From positions 1-31,312 of IMG/VR virus record IMGVR_UViG_3300025112_000103: a stretch of 31,312 nt of DNA, one strand, 5' to 3'. Below the pieces are notes generated by a model. That model was not told where the DNA came from. It made no database searches and saw only the letters and a program-made list of their open reading frames with translations. The stretch comes from a virus. Shown here piece by piece: positions 16,800-22,792 of the stretch (position 1 is the first letter of the stretch; every line of letters begins with the position of its first letter). A program made the translations under genes and the position numbers.

Positions 16800-16860
16800 G
16801 ACTTAGGACCATCAGCACCGGGCGCAGCCCTAAGTCCTTACACACCAACACCTTATGAGC
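16800..16860 (+). repeat. Stem-loop element R1
   Basis: First of six related elements. The outer stem GACTTAGG (16800-16807) pairs with CCTAAGTC (16829-16836); the inner part differs from R2-R5 and lacks the GGCCCC/GGGGCC hairpin. The conserved tail ACACACCAACACCTTATGAGC (in part) follows. It precedes the first promoter of the array. Confidence 0.85.
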
Positions 16861-16941
16861 CCTAAGAAAAGTGAGAAAAGACGAAAAACCAGGAATGTTA
16901 GGCTTGACAGATCCGAAATATGCTATACAATGGAGGCATGA
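16855..16941 (+). CDS. Possible short peptide after R1
   Basis: An ATG in the conserved tail of R1 opens a 28-codon frame, MSPKKSEKRRKT..., which runs across the promoter and ends with TGA overlapping the next ATG (GCATGA). The first twelve residues also occur after R3. No Shine-Dalgarno site. It may be coincidental. Confidence 0.25.
   Translation: MSPKKSEKRRKTRNVRLDRSEICYTMEA
16904..16931 (+). promoter_or_regulatory. Leaderless sigma70-type promoter P1
   Basis: TTGACA (16904-16909), 16-base spacer containing CCGAAAT, TACAAT (16926-16931), then GGAGGC and ATG 16938. Transcription should start at the A of the ATG. Confidence 0.85.
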
Positions 16942-17126
16942 AACACAGAAAAGAACTACTCCCTCGCCGTTGGGTTCAGCTCTTGGAAGCGTACGCTTCC
17001 CGTTACCCTCAGGGTGTCGTTGTTATGCGCTACCACAGCAAGCCTGTGGCGTTTGATACCTTGGCTGAGGCTGAGGATTTCGCCCAAGGTTGTGGCGATT
17101 TCGCCTCTTTTCTAGCATTGAGCTAA
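16938..17126 (+). CDS. Unknown 62-aa protein
   Basis: Protein starting MKHRKELLPRRWVQ, basic at the N-terminus, with an ALAEAEDFAQGCGDFASFLA-like helical end (LAEAEDFAQGCGDF). No family recognised. The frame is open upstream, but ATG 16938 is chosen because it lies 6 nt after the -10 box of P1, as in the sister cassettes. GGAGG is too close to the ATG (1 nt) to serve as a Shine-Dalgarno site. Confidence 0.7.
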   Translation: MKHRKELLPRRWVQLLEAYASRYPQGVVVMRYHSKPVAFDTLAEAEDFAQGCGDFASFLALS

Positions 17127-17150
17127 AAGAAATCTTTTCTGAGAAAGTTC

Positions 17151-17178
17151 TTGCAATATCCGAAAAGTGCTGTATGAT
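17151..17178 (+). promoter_or_regulatory. Leaderless promoter P2
   Basis: TTGCAA, 16-base spacer with CCGAAAA and AGTG, TATGAT (17173-17178), then GGAAGC and ATG 17185. A small AAAAG/CTTTT hairpin (17126-17139) precedes it instead of an R element. Confidence 0.8.
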
Positions 17179-17184
17179 GGAAGC

Positions 17185-17397
17185 ATGAATTCACAGAAAC
17201 CTACTAACATGACCTTCGACCAGTTCCTAGAATTCCTCACGCACCTCGATTGGTTCTACGCTATGAGTGACGATCACTCGGTGTATACCAGAGGCCACAA
17301 GGCTTGTAGGGATGCCCTCACGCTTGCCGAGACCAATGGACCCGACTGGGTTGATGCTTACAAGGCTGAACGTATAAAGCACAAAATCAACCCCTAG
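17185..17397 (+). CDS. Unknown 70-aa protein
   Basis: Starts MNSQKPTNMTFDQFLEFL. Soluble, helical, with several aromatic residues in the first half. No family recognised. Start set by promoter P2 (6 nt from -10 box to ATG). Single-gene cassette. Confidence 0.7.
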   Translation: MNSQKPTNMTFDQFLEFLTHLDWFYAMSDDHSVYTRGHKACRDALTLAETNGPDWVDAYKAERIKHKINP

Positions 17398-17399
17398 AC

Positions 17400-17427
17400 T
17401 TGACAGATCCTAAAAACAGTGTATGAT
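17400..17427 (+). promoter_or_regulatory. Leaderless promoter P3
   Basis: TTGACA starts 3 nt after the stop of the previous gene; 16-base spacer; TATGAT (17422-17427); ATACGC; ATG 17434. Confidence 0.85.
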
Positions 17428-17433
17428 ATACGC

Positions 17434-17604
17434 ATGAACCATCCGAAAAACAACCTTCCCCACTGCGACCACTGCGACGAGCCCACCTCTTGGCTGATCG
17501 AGGTCGAGGTTCCTGGGACTCTCCGCGAAGAGTTGCTGTGCGAGGACTGCCTGGATCGTGACATCGAAGGCCCCGACGATTACCACTTGCAGGACGAGTT
17601 CTAA
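17434..17604 (+). CDS. Small zinc-ribbon-like protein
   Basis: 56 residues with CDHCD near residue 11 and CEDCLD near residue 41: two C-x2-C pairs about 27 residues apart, fit for one zinc ion. The rest is acidic. Start set by P3. It is co-transcribed with the next gene (TAATG overlap). Confidence 0.75.
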   Translation: MNHPKNNLPHCDHCDEPTSWLIEVEVPGTLREELLCEDCLDRDIEGPDDYHLQDEF

Positions 17605-17825
17605 TGGAACACAAGAAAAACACCGAGGATCTTAGCTCGCTCTTCATCGGGCAGGACCAAGCGGACCGACAGGCTCGCTACCTTGCCTCCAAAAAGAAGA
17701 GTCGAGATGGCCAAGCGCACTGGTCAGAAGTCCTTGGCGATGATTCCGCTCTAGCGAATGTAATTGGTACTGAGGCAGTTGAGATCCTGCTCGGTCTGAC
17801 CATCATAAAGCGAGCAGAGAAATAG
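17604..17825 (+). CDS. Unknown 73-aa protein
   Basis: Soluble, charged N-terminal part (YLASKKKSRDGQAHWSEVLG) and a hydrophobic C-terminal helix (VEILLGLTIIKRAEK). No family recognised. ATG overlaps the stop of the zinc-ribbon gene. R2 begins at its stop codon. Confidence 0.7.
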   Translation: MEHKKNTEDLSSLFIGQDQADRQARYLASKKKSRDGQAHWSEVLGDDSALANVIGTEAVEILLGLTIIKRAEK

Positions 17826-17887
17826 ACTTAGGCCCCTTCGGGGCCGGGGCGCAGCCCTAAGTCCTTACACACCAACACCTTATGAGC
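17825..17887 (+). repeat. Stem-loop element R2
   Basis: Outer stem GACTTAGG (17825-17832) / CCTAAGTC (17856-17863) enclosing the hairpin GGCCCC-TTC-GGGGCC, followed by the conserved tail ending CACCTTATGAGC. There is no T-run, so it is not a canonical intrinsic terminator. Confidence 0.9.
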
Positions 17888-17929
17888 AAAAACTATTTGA
17901 GGAACTTAATAGAAAACCCAGAGGACTAG
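17882..17929 (+). CDS. Possible short peptide after R2
   Basis: 15 codons, MSKNYLRNLIENPED. The first nine residues equal those after R4 although three codons differ at synonymous positions (AGG/AGA, AAC/AAT, TTA/CTA). Confidence 0.3.
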   Translation: MSKNYLRNLIENPED

Positions 17930-17931
17930 GC

Positions 17932-17959
17932 TTGACAGACTCCGAAATTAGTGTATAAT
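17932..17959 (+). promoter_or_regulatory. Leaderless promoter P4
   Basis: TTGACA, 16-base spacer GACTCCGAAATTAGTG, perfect TATAAT (17954-17959), AGAACC, ATG 17966. This is the consensus form of the family. Confidence 0.9.
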
Positions 17960-17965
17960 AGAACC

Positions 17966-18436
17966 ATGCCCAACACACTCAAAGTTACCTTCAAGGCCAG
18001 CATCGACGACCGTCTCGAATCTTTCGCGCTCATCATGCAGCATCTCGATAAGCTCGATAAGCTCGGCACGCTCACCGTCAAGCTTGACTTTGACAATACG
18101 GTGACAGGGGAGGGATCGAGCGGCAGCGTGAATCCTCACTACGACCCGAACCCGTTCGACGGTCCCACATTGCACGAGCTTCGGCGAGAGGCTGCTGATT
18201 TCGCCACGTTCGTCGATGCCGACTACGATAGGGTACGGGAGTATCTCAGTGACCGACTCAATAGAGAGGTGAATGTCACAATCCTGCGCGAAACGGTGAG
18301 GCATCTCGTCAATCGTCAATCCATCTCCGCGATCAAATACATACGGGAACAACTTCGGCTGAGTCTACACTCTTCCAAGGCTATCGTTGACGCTATCAAG
18401 GTTTGGCGAAAGACCATCCGACAGAGGAAGGATTAG
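17966..18436 (+). CDS. 156-aa protein with L7/L12-like C-terminal motif
   Basis: Starts MPNTLKVTFKASIDDRLESF. The C-terminal part, SISAIKYIREQLRLSLHSSK followed by AIVDAIK, resembles the C-terminal helix-turn-helix of ribosomal protein L7/L12 (x-I-x-x-I-R-x-x-x-G-L-G-L-K-x-A-K-x-x-V-D), a module seen in several phage proteins. The glycines of the motif are replaced by Arg and Ser. Function unknown. Start set by P4. Confidence 0.75.
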   Translation: MPNTLKVTFKASIDDRLESFALIMQHLDKLDKLGTLTVKLDFDNTVTGEGSSGSVNPHYDPNPFDGPTLHELRREAADFATFVDADYDRVREYLSDRLNREVNVTILRETVRHLVNRQSISAIKYIREQLRLSLHSSKAIVDAIKVWRKTIRQRKD

Positions 18437-18446
18437 AAGACTAGGC

Positions 18447-18474
18447 TTGACAGACTACAAAATTAGTGTAGAAT
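18447..18474 (+). promoter_or_regulatory. Leaderless promoter P5
   Basis: TTGACA, 16-base spacer with AATTAGTG, TAGAAT (18469-18474), AGAAAC, ATG 18481. Confidence 0.85.
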
Positions 18475-18480
18475 AGAAAC

Positions 18481-18834
18481 ATGAACATCACGATCACACA
18501 AGGGAAAGGCTTTCATCTCAACTTTGACAATGGCTGGGTTCTCAGCATTCAGGTTGGCGAGTTCAATTACTGTGCCAATCGTGACATTCACTTCGAAGAT
18601 CGCCTCGATAGCGGGAGAAGTGTTTCTTGCCCCGACGCGGAAATCGCGGTATGGCATAAGGAGGAGCACGGAATGTTACATCTCGGGGCGGATACGGTCG
18701 CGGGTTGGGTTCCTGGAAATACGGTTCTCAAAGTTGTAAATTATCTGAACCGCACTAAGTTGGGTAACGGTCGCAGGTTACAGGTTGGCCGTCAACTCGC
18801 CAAGATCCTACGCGCAAACCCTCCTGCTGAATAG
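18481..18834 (+). CDS. Conserved phage protein of unknown function (NGWxxSIQ-GxxNYC)
   Basis: 117 residues. FHLNFDNGWVLSIQVGEFNY, then C, an AEIAVW block and a VAGWVPGNTVLKVVNYL end match a widespread phage protein that reads F-x-x-x-F-x-N-G-W/Y-x-x-S-V-Q-x-G-x-x-N-Y-C and ends with a Y-L-x-P-x-x-V helix. Role unknown. Start set by P5; followed directly by R3. Confidence 0.75.
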   Translation: MNITITQGKGFHLNFDNGWVLSIQVGEFNYCANRDIHFEDRLDSGRSVSCPDAEIAVWHKEEHGMLHLGADTVAGWVPGNTVLKVVNYLNRTKLGNGRRLQVGRQLAKILRANPPAE

Positions 18835-18897
18835 ACTTAGGCCCCTTCGGGGCCGGGGCGAAATTCCTAAGTCCCTACACACCAACACCTTATGAGC
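18834..18897 (+). repeat. Stem-loop element R3
   Basis: GACTTAGG (18834-18841) / CCTAAGTC (18866-18873) around GGCCCC-TTC-GGGGCC, then the conserved tail. Begins at the stop of the preceding gene, as R2 does. Confidence 0.9.
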
Positions 18898-18960
18898 CCT
18901 AAGAAAAGTGAGAAAAGACGAAAAACCCAGAGGACTAGGCTTGACAGACTCCGAAATTAG
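18892..18960 (+). CDS. Possible short peptide after R3
   Basis: 22 codons beginning MSPKKSEKRRKT, identical to the R1 peptide for 12 residues and ending inside the P6 spacer. Very basic. Confidence 0.25.
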   Translation: MSPKKSEKRRKTQRTRLDRLRN

Positions 18961-18968
18961 TGTAAGAT
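18941..18968 (+). promoter_or_regulatory. Leaderless promoter P6
   Basis: TTGACA, 16-base spacer GACTCCGAAATTAGTG (as in P4), TAAGAT (18963-18968), AGAGGC, ATG 18975. Confidence 0.85.
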
Positions 18969-18974
18969 AGAGGC

Positions 18975-19160
18975 ATGGTGTCAATCAAAGCATTTACGAG
19001 CCCGAGCGGGCTGTTCACCCTCAACGTTTTCGATAAGGGCGACCTCGTTCGCACCTTCACAGGTCAGAGGAATACGGTGTTCCGTATGTTCGATGAGTGG
19101 CTTGCGTCTCTCGCAATGGCCCCTAACACTACCAAAAAGTCACTTCACAACTCAATCTAG
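18975..19160 (+). CDS. Unknown 61-aa protein
   Basis: Starts MVSIKAFTSPSGLFTLNVF; beta-rich first half, then helical. No family recognised. Start set by P6; the next gene begins 2 nt after its stop. Confidence 0.65.
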   Translation: MVSIKAFTSPSGLFTLNVFDKGDLVRTFTGQRNTVFRMFDEWLASLAMAPNTTKKSLHNSI

Positions 19161-19162
19161 CC

Positions 19163-19498
19163 ATGATTATCCACTCATACGAAAACAACCCCACCCATTG
19201 CACGGGTTGCCACGTTCTGTTCACAGGTTCCTGCTCCCCCATGAGCCAGACCCAGATCATCGACATACAAGGCGATCTTGACTATATCGAATTGTTTTGC
19301 GACGACTGCGCGGAAGCGGGTATGGGCGAAGAGTGCGACAAGTTCCCGAGAGGGCTCACGCTCGACGGCCCCTGCGACGATGAGATCGACGAATACGACG
19401 AGTACGATCACGATGATCAGTATGACTGGGATTCGGGGATGGCGTCCGCAGGTTTTGGCATGGACGAGGACTATGGCTGTTTCGGGGACGACTTCTAA
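19163..19498 (+). CDS. Acidic protein with Cys pairs, possible zinc binding
   Basis: 111 residues. CTGC near residue 13 and CDDC near residue 46 could form a zinc site; further Cys at 23, 57 and 71. The last 40 residues are extremely acidic (DEIDEYDEYDHDDQYDWDSG). No family recognised. No Shine-Dalgarno site; translated from the P6 transcript. Confidence 0.7.
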   Translation: MIIHSYENNPTHCTGCHVLFTGSCSPMSQTQIIDIQGDLDYIELFCDDCAEAGMGEECDKFPRGLTLDGPCDDEIDEYDEYDHDDQYDWDSGMASAGFGMDEDYGCFGDDF

Positions 19499-19608
19499 TG
19501 AAAGACACAAATAACTGTTTTCCTTCTAGTCCATGGGACGTAATCGCGTTCCTGCCCTTCCTGCTCCTGCTTATCCTTTGCATCATTCTGGGTTTCACAC
19601 TCTACTAG
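19498..19608 (+). CDS. 36-aa single-pass membrane protein
   Basis: MKDTNNCFPSSPWDVIAF followed by one strongly hydrophobic helix (LPFLLLLILCIILGFTLY) to the C-terminus. ATG overlaps the stop of the acidic gene (TAATG). No family recognised; a small membrane peptide of unknown target. Confidence 0.6.
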   Translation: MKDTNNCFPSSPWDVIAFLPFLLLLILCIILGFTLY

Positions 19609-19955
19609 GTGATATTAAGGATCGTTACACTCGTCGTGGTGAGTATAAATAGTGTGTTCTAAGCCACGAGCGTCCGCATCTTACAAGTGGTAATTTGCGG
19701 GGAGACACCCATTAGCACTAATTGCTAGGTTGCAAACTAGCAGGGGACAAAGGATATTAGTGTTGTGTTTAATATTGTATTAGATCTATCGCCTGAGGCA
19801 AGAGATAGAAAGAAGCTACATTACTTGGGTCTGACTCAACACGTTCCTTCTAGAGGATGCGAGACAGAGCAGTAAGAGAGTTTCTTCGACAAGCCTCCCC
19901 ATTAATATCGCTAGAAGTCGCAAGTTCCATCCCCGCTAAAGGCTTTGCTAGGCTA
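19609..19955 (+). other. Gene-free stretch, possibly structured RNA
   Basis: No supported gene. Several inverted repeats could fold on the plus strand: TCGTGG/CCACGA (19633-19668), CCGCA/TGCGG (19675-19701), GCTAG/CTAGC (19726-19743) and TCTATC/GATAGA around GCC-TGA-GGC (19787-19812). No tRNA, tmRNA, RNase P or SRP signature was recognised. Confidence 0.4.
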
Positions 19956-20019
19956 GGCTTAGGCCCCTTCGGGGCCGGGGCGAAATCCCTAAGTCCCTAC
20001 ACACCAACACCTTATGAGC
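19956..20019 (+). repeat. Stem-loop element R4
   Basis: GGCTTAGG (19956-19963) / CCTAAGTC (19988-19995) around GGCCCC-TTC-GGGGCC, then the conserved tail ending CACCTTATGAGC. Confidence 0.9.
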
Positions 20020-20082
20020 AAAAACTATTTGAGAAATCTAGCGACTTCCCTAAAACTACCCCTTGCCAAATGCCGAAATTAG
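20014..20082 (+). CDS. Possible short peptide after R4
   Basis: 22 codons beginning MSKNYLRNL, shared with the R2 peptide with three synonymous codon differences. It ends within the P7 spacer. Confidence 0.3.
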   Translation: MSKNYLRNLATSLKLPLAKCRN

Positions 20083-20090
20083 TGTATGAT
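20063..20090 (+). promoter_or_regulatory. Leaderless promoter P7
   Basis: TTGCCA, 16-base spacer with GCCGAAATTAGTG, TATGAT (20085-20090), seven bases GGGTAAC, ATG 20098. Confidence 0.8.
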
Positions 20091-20097
20091 GGGTAAC

Positions 20098-20310
20098 ATG
20101 AAACATGAACCCAGTGATGATGCGCTCGATAGGGCTCTGCGGCTCCTGCTCCAACAGGACAAAATTAGCCTTATGTGGGACGAGACCCAAAACCAGTTCG
20201 CCTTTTTCATGACCCCCGCCCAACGCGAGGCTTTCGATGCCGAAATAGGGGTTGACTTTCCACCAACCAACGACGACCACCCCGACCACAACTGGCCTGA
20301 GCCCTGGTAA
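20098..20310 (+). CDS. Unknown acidic 70-aa protein
   Basis: Starts MKHEPSDDALDRALRLLLQQ and ends in a His/Asp/Pro/Trp-rich tail (NDDHPDHNWPEPW). The middle reads as a beta hairpin (KISLMWDETQNQFAFFM). No family recognised. Start set by P7; the next ATG follows the stop directly. Confidence 0.7.
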   Translation: MKHEPSDDALDRALRLLLQQDKISLMWDETQNQFAFFMTPAQREAFDAEIGVDFPPTNDDHPDHNWPEPW

Positions 20311-20532
20311 ATGACTATCATCACACAACTTAGGTGCCAAGGGTGCCAAGACACTAACCCAGATGGGCTCCGTCCTGTCCGACTCGTCGAGAAGATTAGC
20401 ACAGGCGAGATCAAGGCCATGTGTCCGACATGCTTTGACTTTCTCATCAGGGTCAGCGACACGCTCGACTACACCGATGACGGCGTCTTCGCTCCAGAAT
20501 TTCGAGTTTCACCTCTTGACAATCCGAGATAA
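20311..20532 (+). CDS. Small zinc-ribbon-like protein
   Basis: 73 residues with CQGCQD near residue 9 and CPTCFD near residue 38: two C-x2-C pairs. No family recognised. Co-transcribed from P7 with no Shine-Dalgarno site. Its last codons contain the -35 box of P8. Confidence 0.7.
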   Translation: MTIITQLRCQGCQDTNPDGLRPVRLVEKISTGEIKAMCPTCFDFLIRVSDTLDYTDDGVFAPEFRVSPLDNPR

Positions 20533-20543
20533 TCGGCTATAAT
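20516..20543 (+). promoter_or_regulatory. Promoter P8 (with leader)
   Basis: TTGACA inside the end of the preceding gene, 16-base spacer, perfect TATAAT (20538-20543). Unlike the others it leaves a leader of about 36 nt with AAGGA before ATG 20586. Confidence 0.85.
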
Positions 20544-20585
20544 AGTTCAAGCAATACATTTCTAAACCCCTACCAAGGACAACAC

Positions 20586-21128
20586 ATGGCCAAGACCGCC
20601 AAGAAGACCCGCGCCAAGCGGAAGACTGTTCAACAGATGTTGGACGAAACCCAAGCCAAGGAGCGCAAGCTCAAGGCTCGCATCGCTTTGAAGAAAGTGA
20701 TGGACAACCCTGCAATAAAGACTTTGCAGAATTCCCTCGATGAGTTGACTAAGAAGATGATCGAATTCCAGAAAGGTTTCGGCAGTGGCCCGCAATCCTT
20801 CCGTTCTCGCATCGAAGGCAAACAACTCTGGATCGCGCAGATCGAGGCTGAGGCGGAATTCGCTGAAGTTGGTCTCGACGCTCTAAGTGAGCAAAGGGAT
20901 TACCTCAAGACCGAGATCGGTCACGTTGCCACTGCAATTACCGAAGGTATCACGGGGGTCGAACTTGACCACTTGGTTTCTGTGGTGCTCGGTAATATTC
21001 CAACCATCGACGACGAAAACGTTGCAGGGGCGCGAGCGAATCTTGAAGCCGCTACCACTGATCGTCTCGTCTTTACGAAACTGAAGAAGATGTCTAAAAA
21101 GGCCAAGGAGGCCATCAACAATGCGTAG
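20586..21128 (+). CDS. 180-aa coiled-coil protein, unknown
   Basis: A Lys/Arg-rich N-terminus (MAKTAKKTRAKRKTVQQML), then long charged helices likely to form coiled coils, ending KLKKMSKKAKEAINNA. No family recognised. It has an AAGGA site 8 nt before the ATG and an untranslated leader, so it is the one clearly leadered gene of the block. It overlaps the next gene by 8 nt (ATGCGTAG). Confidence 0.75.
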   Translation: MAKTAKKTRAKRKTVQQMLDETQAKERKLKARIALKKVMDNPAIKTLQNSLDELTKKMIEFQKGFGSGPQSFRSRIEGKQLWIAQIEAEAEFAEVGLDALSEQRDYLKTEIGHVATAITEGITGVELDHLVSVVLGNIPTIDDENVAGARANLEAATTDRLVFTKLKKMSKKAKEAINNA

Positions 21129-21321
21129 TTTTCGTCAAGTCCAGTTCTCAAATAGCAATTATGTCTGCTATTCCTACGGTCGCACTAGTGGTGCGTCTAC
21201 CCCGATCTATAAGATCGTAAAGCGCAGCAACAAGGCTGTGGTTCACAGTGGCAAGCGTAAGCACATCGTCGAGGTGTGGAACACGCGATACGCCACGCCT
21301 TACAGCTTCACCGCTAACTAA
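21121..21321 (+). CDS. Unknown 66-aa basic protein
   Basis: Tyr, Ser and Lys/Arg-rich, beta-like (YVCYSYGRTSGASTPIYKIV). No family recognised. Overlaps the coiled-coil gene, so translation is probably coupled. Confidence 0.65.
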   Translation: MRSFRQVQFSNSNYVCYSYGRTSGASTPIYKIVKRSNKAVVHSGKRKHIVEVWNTRYATPYSFTAN

Positions 21322-21647
21322 GGTCAGAGCCTGGGTATGCTAAACTGCCCACCATTTATTAGTGCTACGGCGGTAGGACAGCCGCTTGGCTTAGGATGTG
21401 TCGCAGCTACCCTAAGCTCGGGAATCGCCAACGCCCTTACGGGATGGACATGCGAGGACCGTGGCACCATTTATATTCAGGGGGGGAGTATGGTTGCCTT
21501 CGGAGCCTTTAGGCGAGTCCAGTAACCAATCCCCCCTCTCATTTTTGAGGAGCCGAGTCAGCACCTTTGTAGCACCTTCGGGCGATGGCATAGTAAGATA
21601 TGTGTCGGGTAATTGGGATAAGGTGCGTCCCACTCCTCTCTTCTATT
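21322..21647 (+). other. Gene-free stretch with an R-like stem
   Basis: No supported gene. GGCTTAGG (21389-21396) and CCTAAGC (21412-21418) form a 7-bp stem like the outer stem of the R elements but without the inner hairpin or conserved tail. Other short hairpins occur, such as GCCT-TT-AGGC near 21505. No promoter of the array family was found before the HAD gene. Confidence 0.4.
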
Positions 21648-22007
21648 ATGAAAACAATATTTCTAGATATCGACGGAACTATATTCTACCAATCCGACCG
21701 CTGCGACGAGGTCTATAGAACCCAGCCTGGGCTAATAAAGGGCTCAGCTAAAAAGTGTTGGCAGTGGCATCAAAAAGGCTATAATATAATCCTTACTACA
21801 GGAAGGCCTGAATCCTCTAGGAAATGGTGTGAACAAGCTCTAGCTCATCATAATATTGTGTATGATCAACTTATTATGAGTTTAAAGCCTTGGCCTCGTT
21901 ATTTAATAAATAACGACCGATGGCGACCGTCGGATCAACGGGATGATCTCACCGCTTTTGCAAATACAATCCCCACAAATCATGGCATAAGTGATTTAGA
22001 CATCTAG
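21648..22007 (+). CDS. HAD-family hydrolase
   Basis: 119 residues. FLDIDGTI holds the catalytic Asp7 and Asp9 (motif DxDGT); ILTTGRPESSRKW (48-60) is the motif II region; YLINNDRW (85-92) provides a late acidic residue in the motif IV region. The protein is a compact, cap-less HAD phosphatase of a type common in phages (IILTTGR-x-ES-x-R, YDQL-x-M). Substrate unknown; nucleotide or polynucleotide 3'-phosphate is possible. ATG 21648 begins at the catalytic strand. No Shine-Dalgarno site. R5 starts at its stop. Confidence 0.85.
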   Translation: MKTIFLDIDGTIFYQSDRCDEVYRTQPGLIKGSAKKCWQWHQKGYNIILTTGRPESSRKWCEQALAHHNIVYDQLIMSLKPWPRYLINNDRWRPSDQRDDLTAFANTIPTNHGISDLDI

Positions 22008-22070
22008 GCTTAGGCCCCTTCGGGGCCGGGGCGAAATCCCTAAGTCCCTACACACCAACACCTTATGAGC
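22007..22070 (+). repeat. Stem-loop element R5
   Basis: GGCTTAGG (22007-22014) / CCTAAGTC (22039-22046) around GGCCCC-TTC-GGGGCC, then the conserved tail. Nearly identical to R4 over 60 bp. Confidence 0.9.
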
Positions 22071-22094
22071 CATAAAAACTTCAAAAAAACATGA
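22065..22094 (+). CDS. Possible short peptide after R5
   Basis: Nine codons, MSHKNFKKT. Begins with the same ATGAGC as the other R elements but diverges at once. Confidence 0.15.
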   Translation: MSHKNFKKT

Positions 22095-22103
22095 AACCGT
22101 GGC

Positions 22104-22131
22104 TTGACAGACCCTAAAATTAGTGTATGAT
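22104..22131 (+). promoter_or_regulatory. Promoter P9, upstream of a tRNA-like RNA
   Basis: TTGACA, 16-base spacer GACCCTAAAATTAGTG, TATGAT (22126-22131), six bases ATACAG, then G22138, the first base of the acceptor stem of the RNA. The spacing equals that of the leaderless protein cassettes. Confidence 0.85.
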
Positions 22132-22137
22132 ATACAG

Positions 22138-22245
22138 GGCGCTGATATTGGCTTTGCTGTGCATTACGACGATTCCCGCGACCGTTTCGTAGCGGTGTTG
22201 AAGGGATGAGGCATAGTAGGGGGTTCAAATCCCCCCAGCGTCACC
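22138..22245 (+). ncRNA. 108-nt tmRNA-like RNA (RNA-1)
   Basis: Acceptor stem GGCGCTG (22138-22144) pairs with CAGCGTC (22236-22242) over 7 bp with one G.U at 2-71; discriminator A and CC follow (CCA not fully encoded). T arm GGGGG-TTCAAAT-CCCCC (22219-22235) has a canonical loop. The D region reads GATATTGG without a stem, like tmRNA (GATxxTGG). An 8-bp helix TGCTGTGC (22155-22162) / GCATAGTA (22211-22218) sits where tmRNA has P2. Only 48 nt remain inside, with small stems TCCC/GGGA and ACCG/CGGT; tmRNAs are usually 230-400 nt. No anticodon arm is visible, so this is not an ordinary tRNA. G3.U70, the alanine identity pair, is absent. The fold is read by eye. Confidence 0.65.
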
Positions 22246-22260
22246 TTTTCCCCAAAACTA

Positions 22261-22458
22261 ATGAAAAAAGCACGATACACCCTAAGCGTAGAGTATGACA
22301 ACGGAGATTTGCTTCGTCAGCCCTACCTCACCCAGGCCAGAGCCTATCGGATCCTAAAAGCCTACGAGGACAAGGGTTGGATCTACCGCCCGATCGGCTG
22401 GAAGCCCCTTCGCATCACTCGATGGAAGCTCTCCACAGGTTGGCAAGAAACCGAATAA
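22261..22458 (+). CDS. Unknown 65-aa basic protein
   Basis: Starts MKKARYTLSVEYDNGDLLRQ; beta-rich with many Trp, Tyr and Arg. No family recognised. It lies 15 nt after the tmRNA-like RNA with no terminator between, so P9 probably transcribes both. No Shine-Dalgarno site. Confidence 0.65.
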   Translation: MKKARYTLSVEYDNGDLLRQPYLTQARAYRILKAYEDKGWIYRPIGWKPLRITRWKLSTGWQETE

Positions 22459-22464
22459 TAGGGC

Positions 22465-22492
22465 TTGACAGACCCCGAAATTACTGTATAAT
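22465..22492 (+). promoter_or_regulatory. Leaderless promoter P10
   Basis: TTGACA, 16-base spacer GACCCCGAAATTACTG, perfect TATAAT (22487-22492), AGAAGC, ATG 22499. It heads the longest operon of the block (five genes). Confidence 0.9.
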
Positions 22493-22498
22493 AGAAGC

Positions 22499-22792
22499 AT
22501 GAATGAACGCCAAGAACACGGCCCTCTGGGGCACCAAGAACTCCGAGAAATCCAAGAACAACACATGAAGCTCGTCAACATGGCGAACGAGTTTGACTCT
22601 TTCTTTATCCACTACCTATTCGGTTGGATGGGTGTCGAGCGACACAAGGACATGGCAGAGTGCGCTCGCGCCTATCTTAATGACCAATACGGAGTACGCG
22701 ACGTTCCTCGGCGGGACGAGGGTCGCGCCCTTCTCGCTAAATTCGACGAGGAAAACAACCTGTCGGAGAAGTCGGTGGACGTAATAAAGTGA
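22499..22792 (+). CDS. Unknown 97-aa acidic protein
   Basis: Starts MNERQEHGPLGHQELREIQE; helical, with FFIHYLFGWMGVERHKDMAE in the middle. No family recognised. Start set by P10. Its stop overlaps the next start (GTGA). Confidence 0.7.
   Translation: MNERQEHGPLGHQELREIQEQHMKLVNMANEFDSFFIHYLFGWMGVERHKDMAECARAYLNDQYGVRDVPRRDEGRALLAKFDEENNLSEKSVDVIK

Noticed and set aside
17948-18352. 134-codon minus-strand frame opposite the L7/L12-like gene
   Set aside because: The plus frame has promoter P4, a recognisable C-terminal motif and operon context; no promoter serves the minus frame.
19857-20096. 79-codon plus-strand frame across R4 and P7
   Set aside because: Its last part is a translation of the repeated element and promoter; no homologous reading in the other R copies.
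21337-21525. 62-codon plus-strand frame
   Set aside because: No ribosome site, no promoter, and it reads through the R-like stem; coding is not supported.
22138-22208. Tag peptide frame AVHYDDSRDRFVAVLKG in RNA-1
   Set aside because: It lacks a pseudoknot before it and does not end in the Leu-Ala-Ala type of known tmRNA tags; kept only as a possibility.
22138-22245. Ordinary tRNA with long variable arm
   Set aside because: At 108 nt it is too long, and no D stem or anticodon arm can be drawn between acceptor and T arm.
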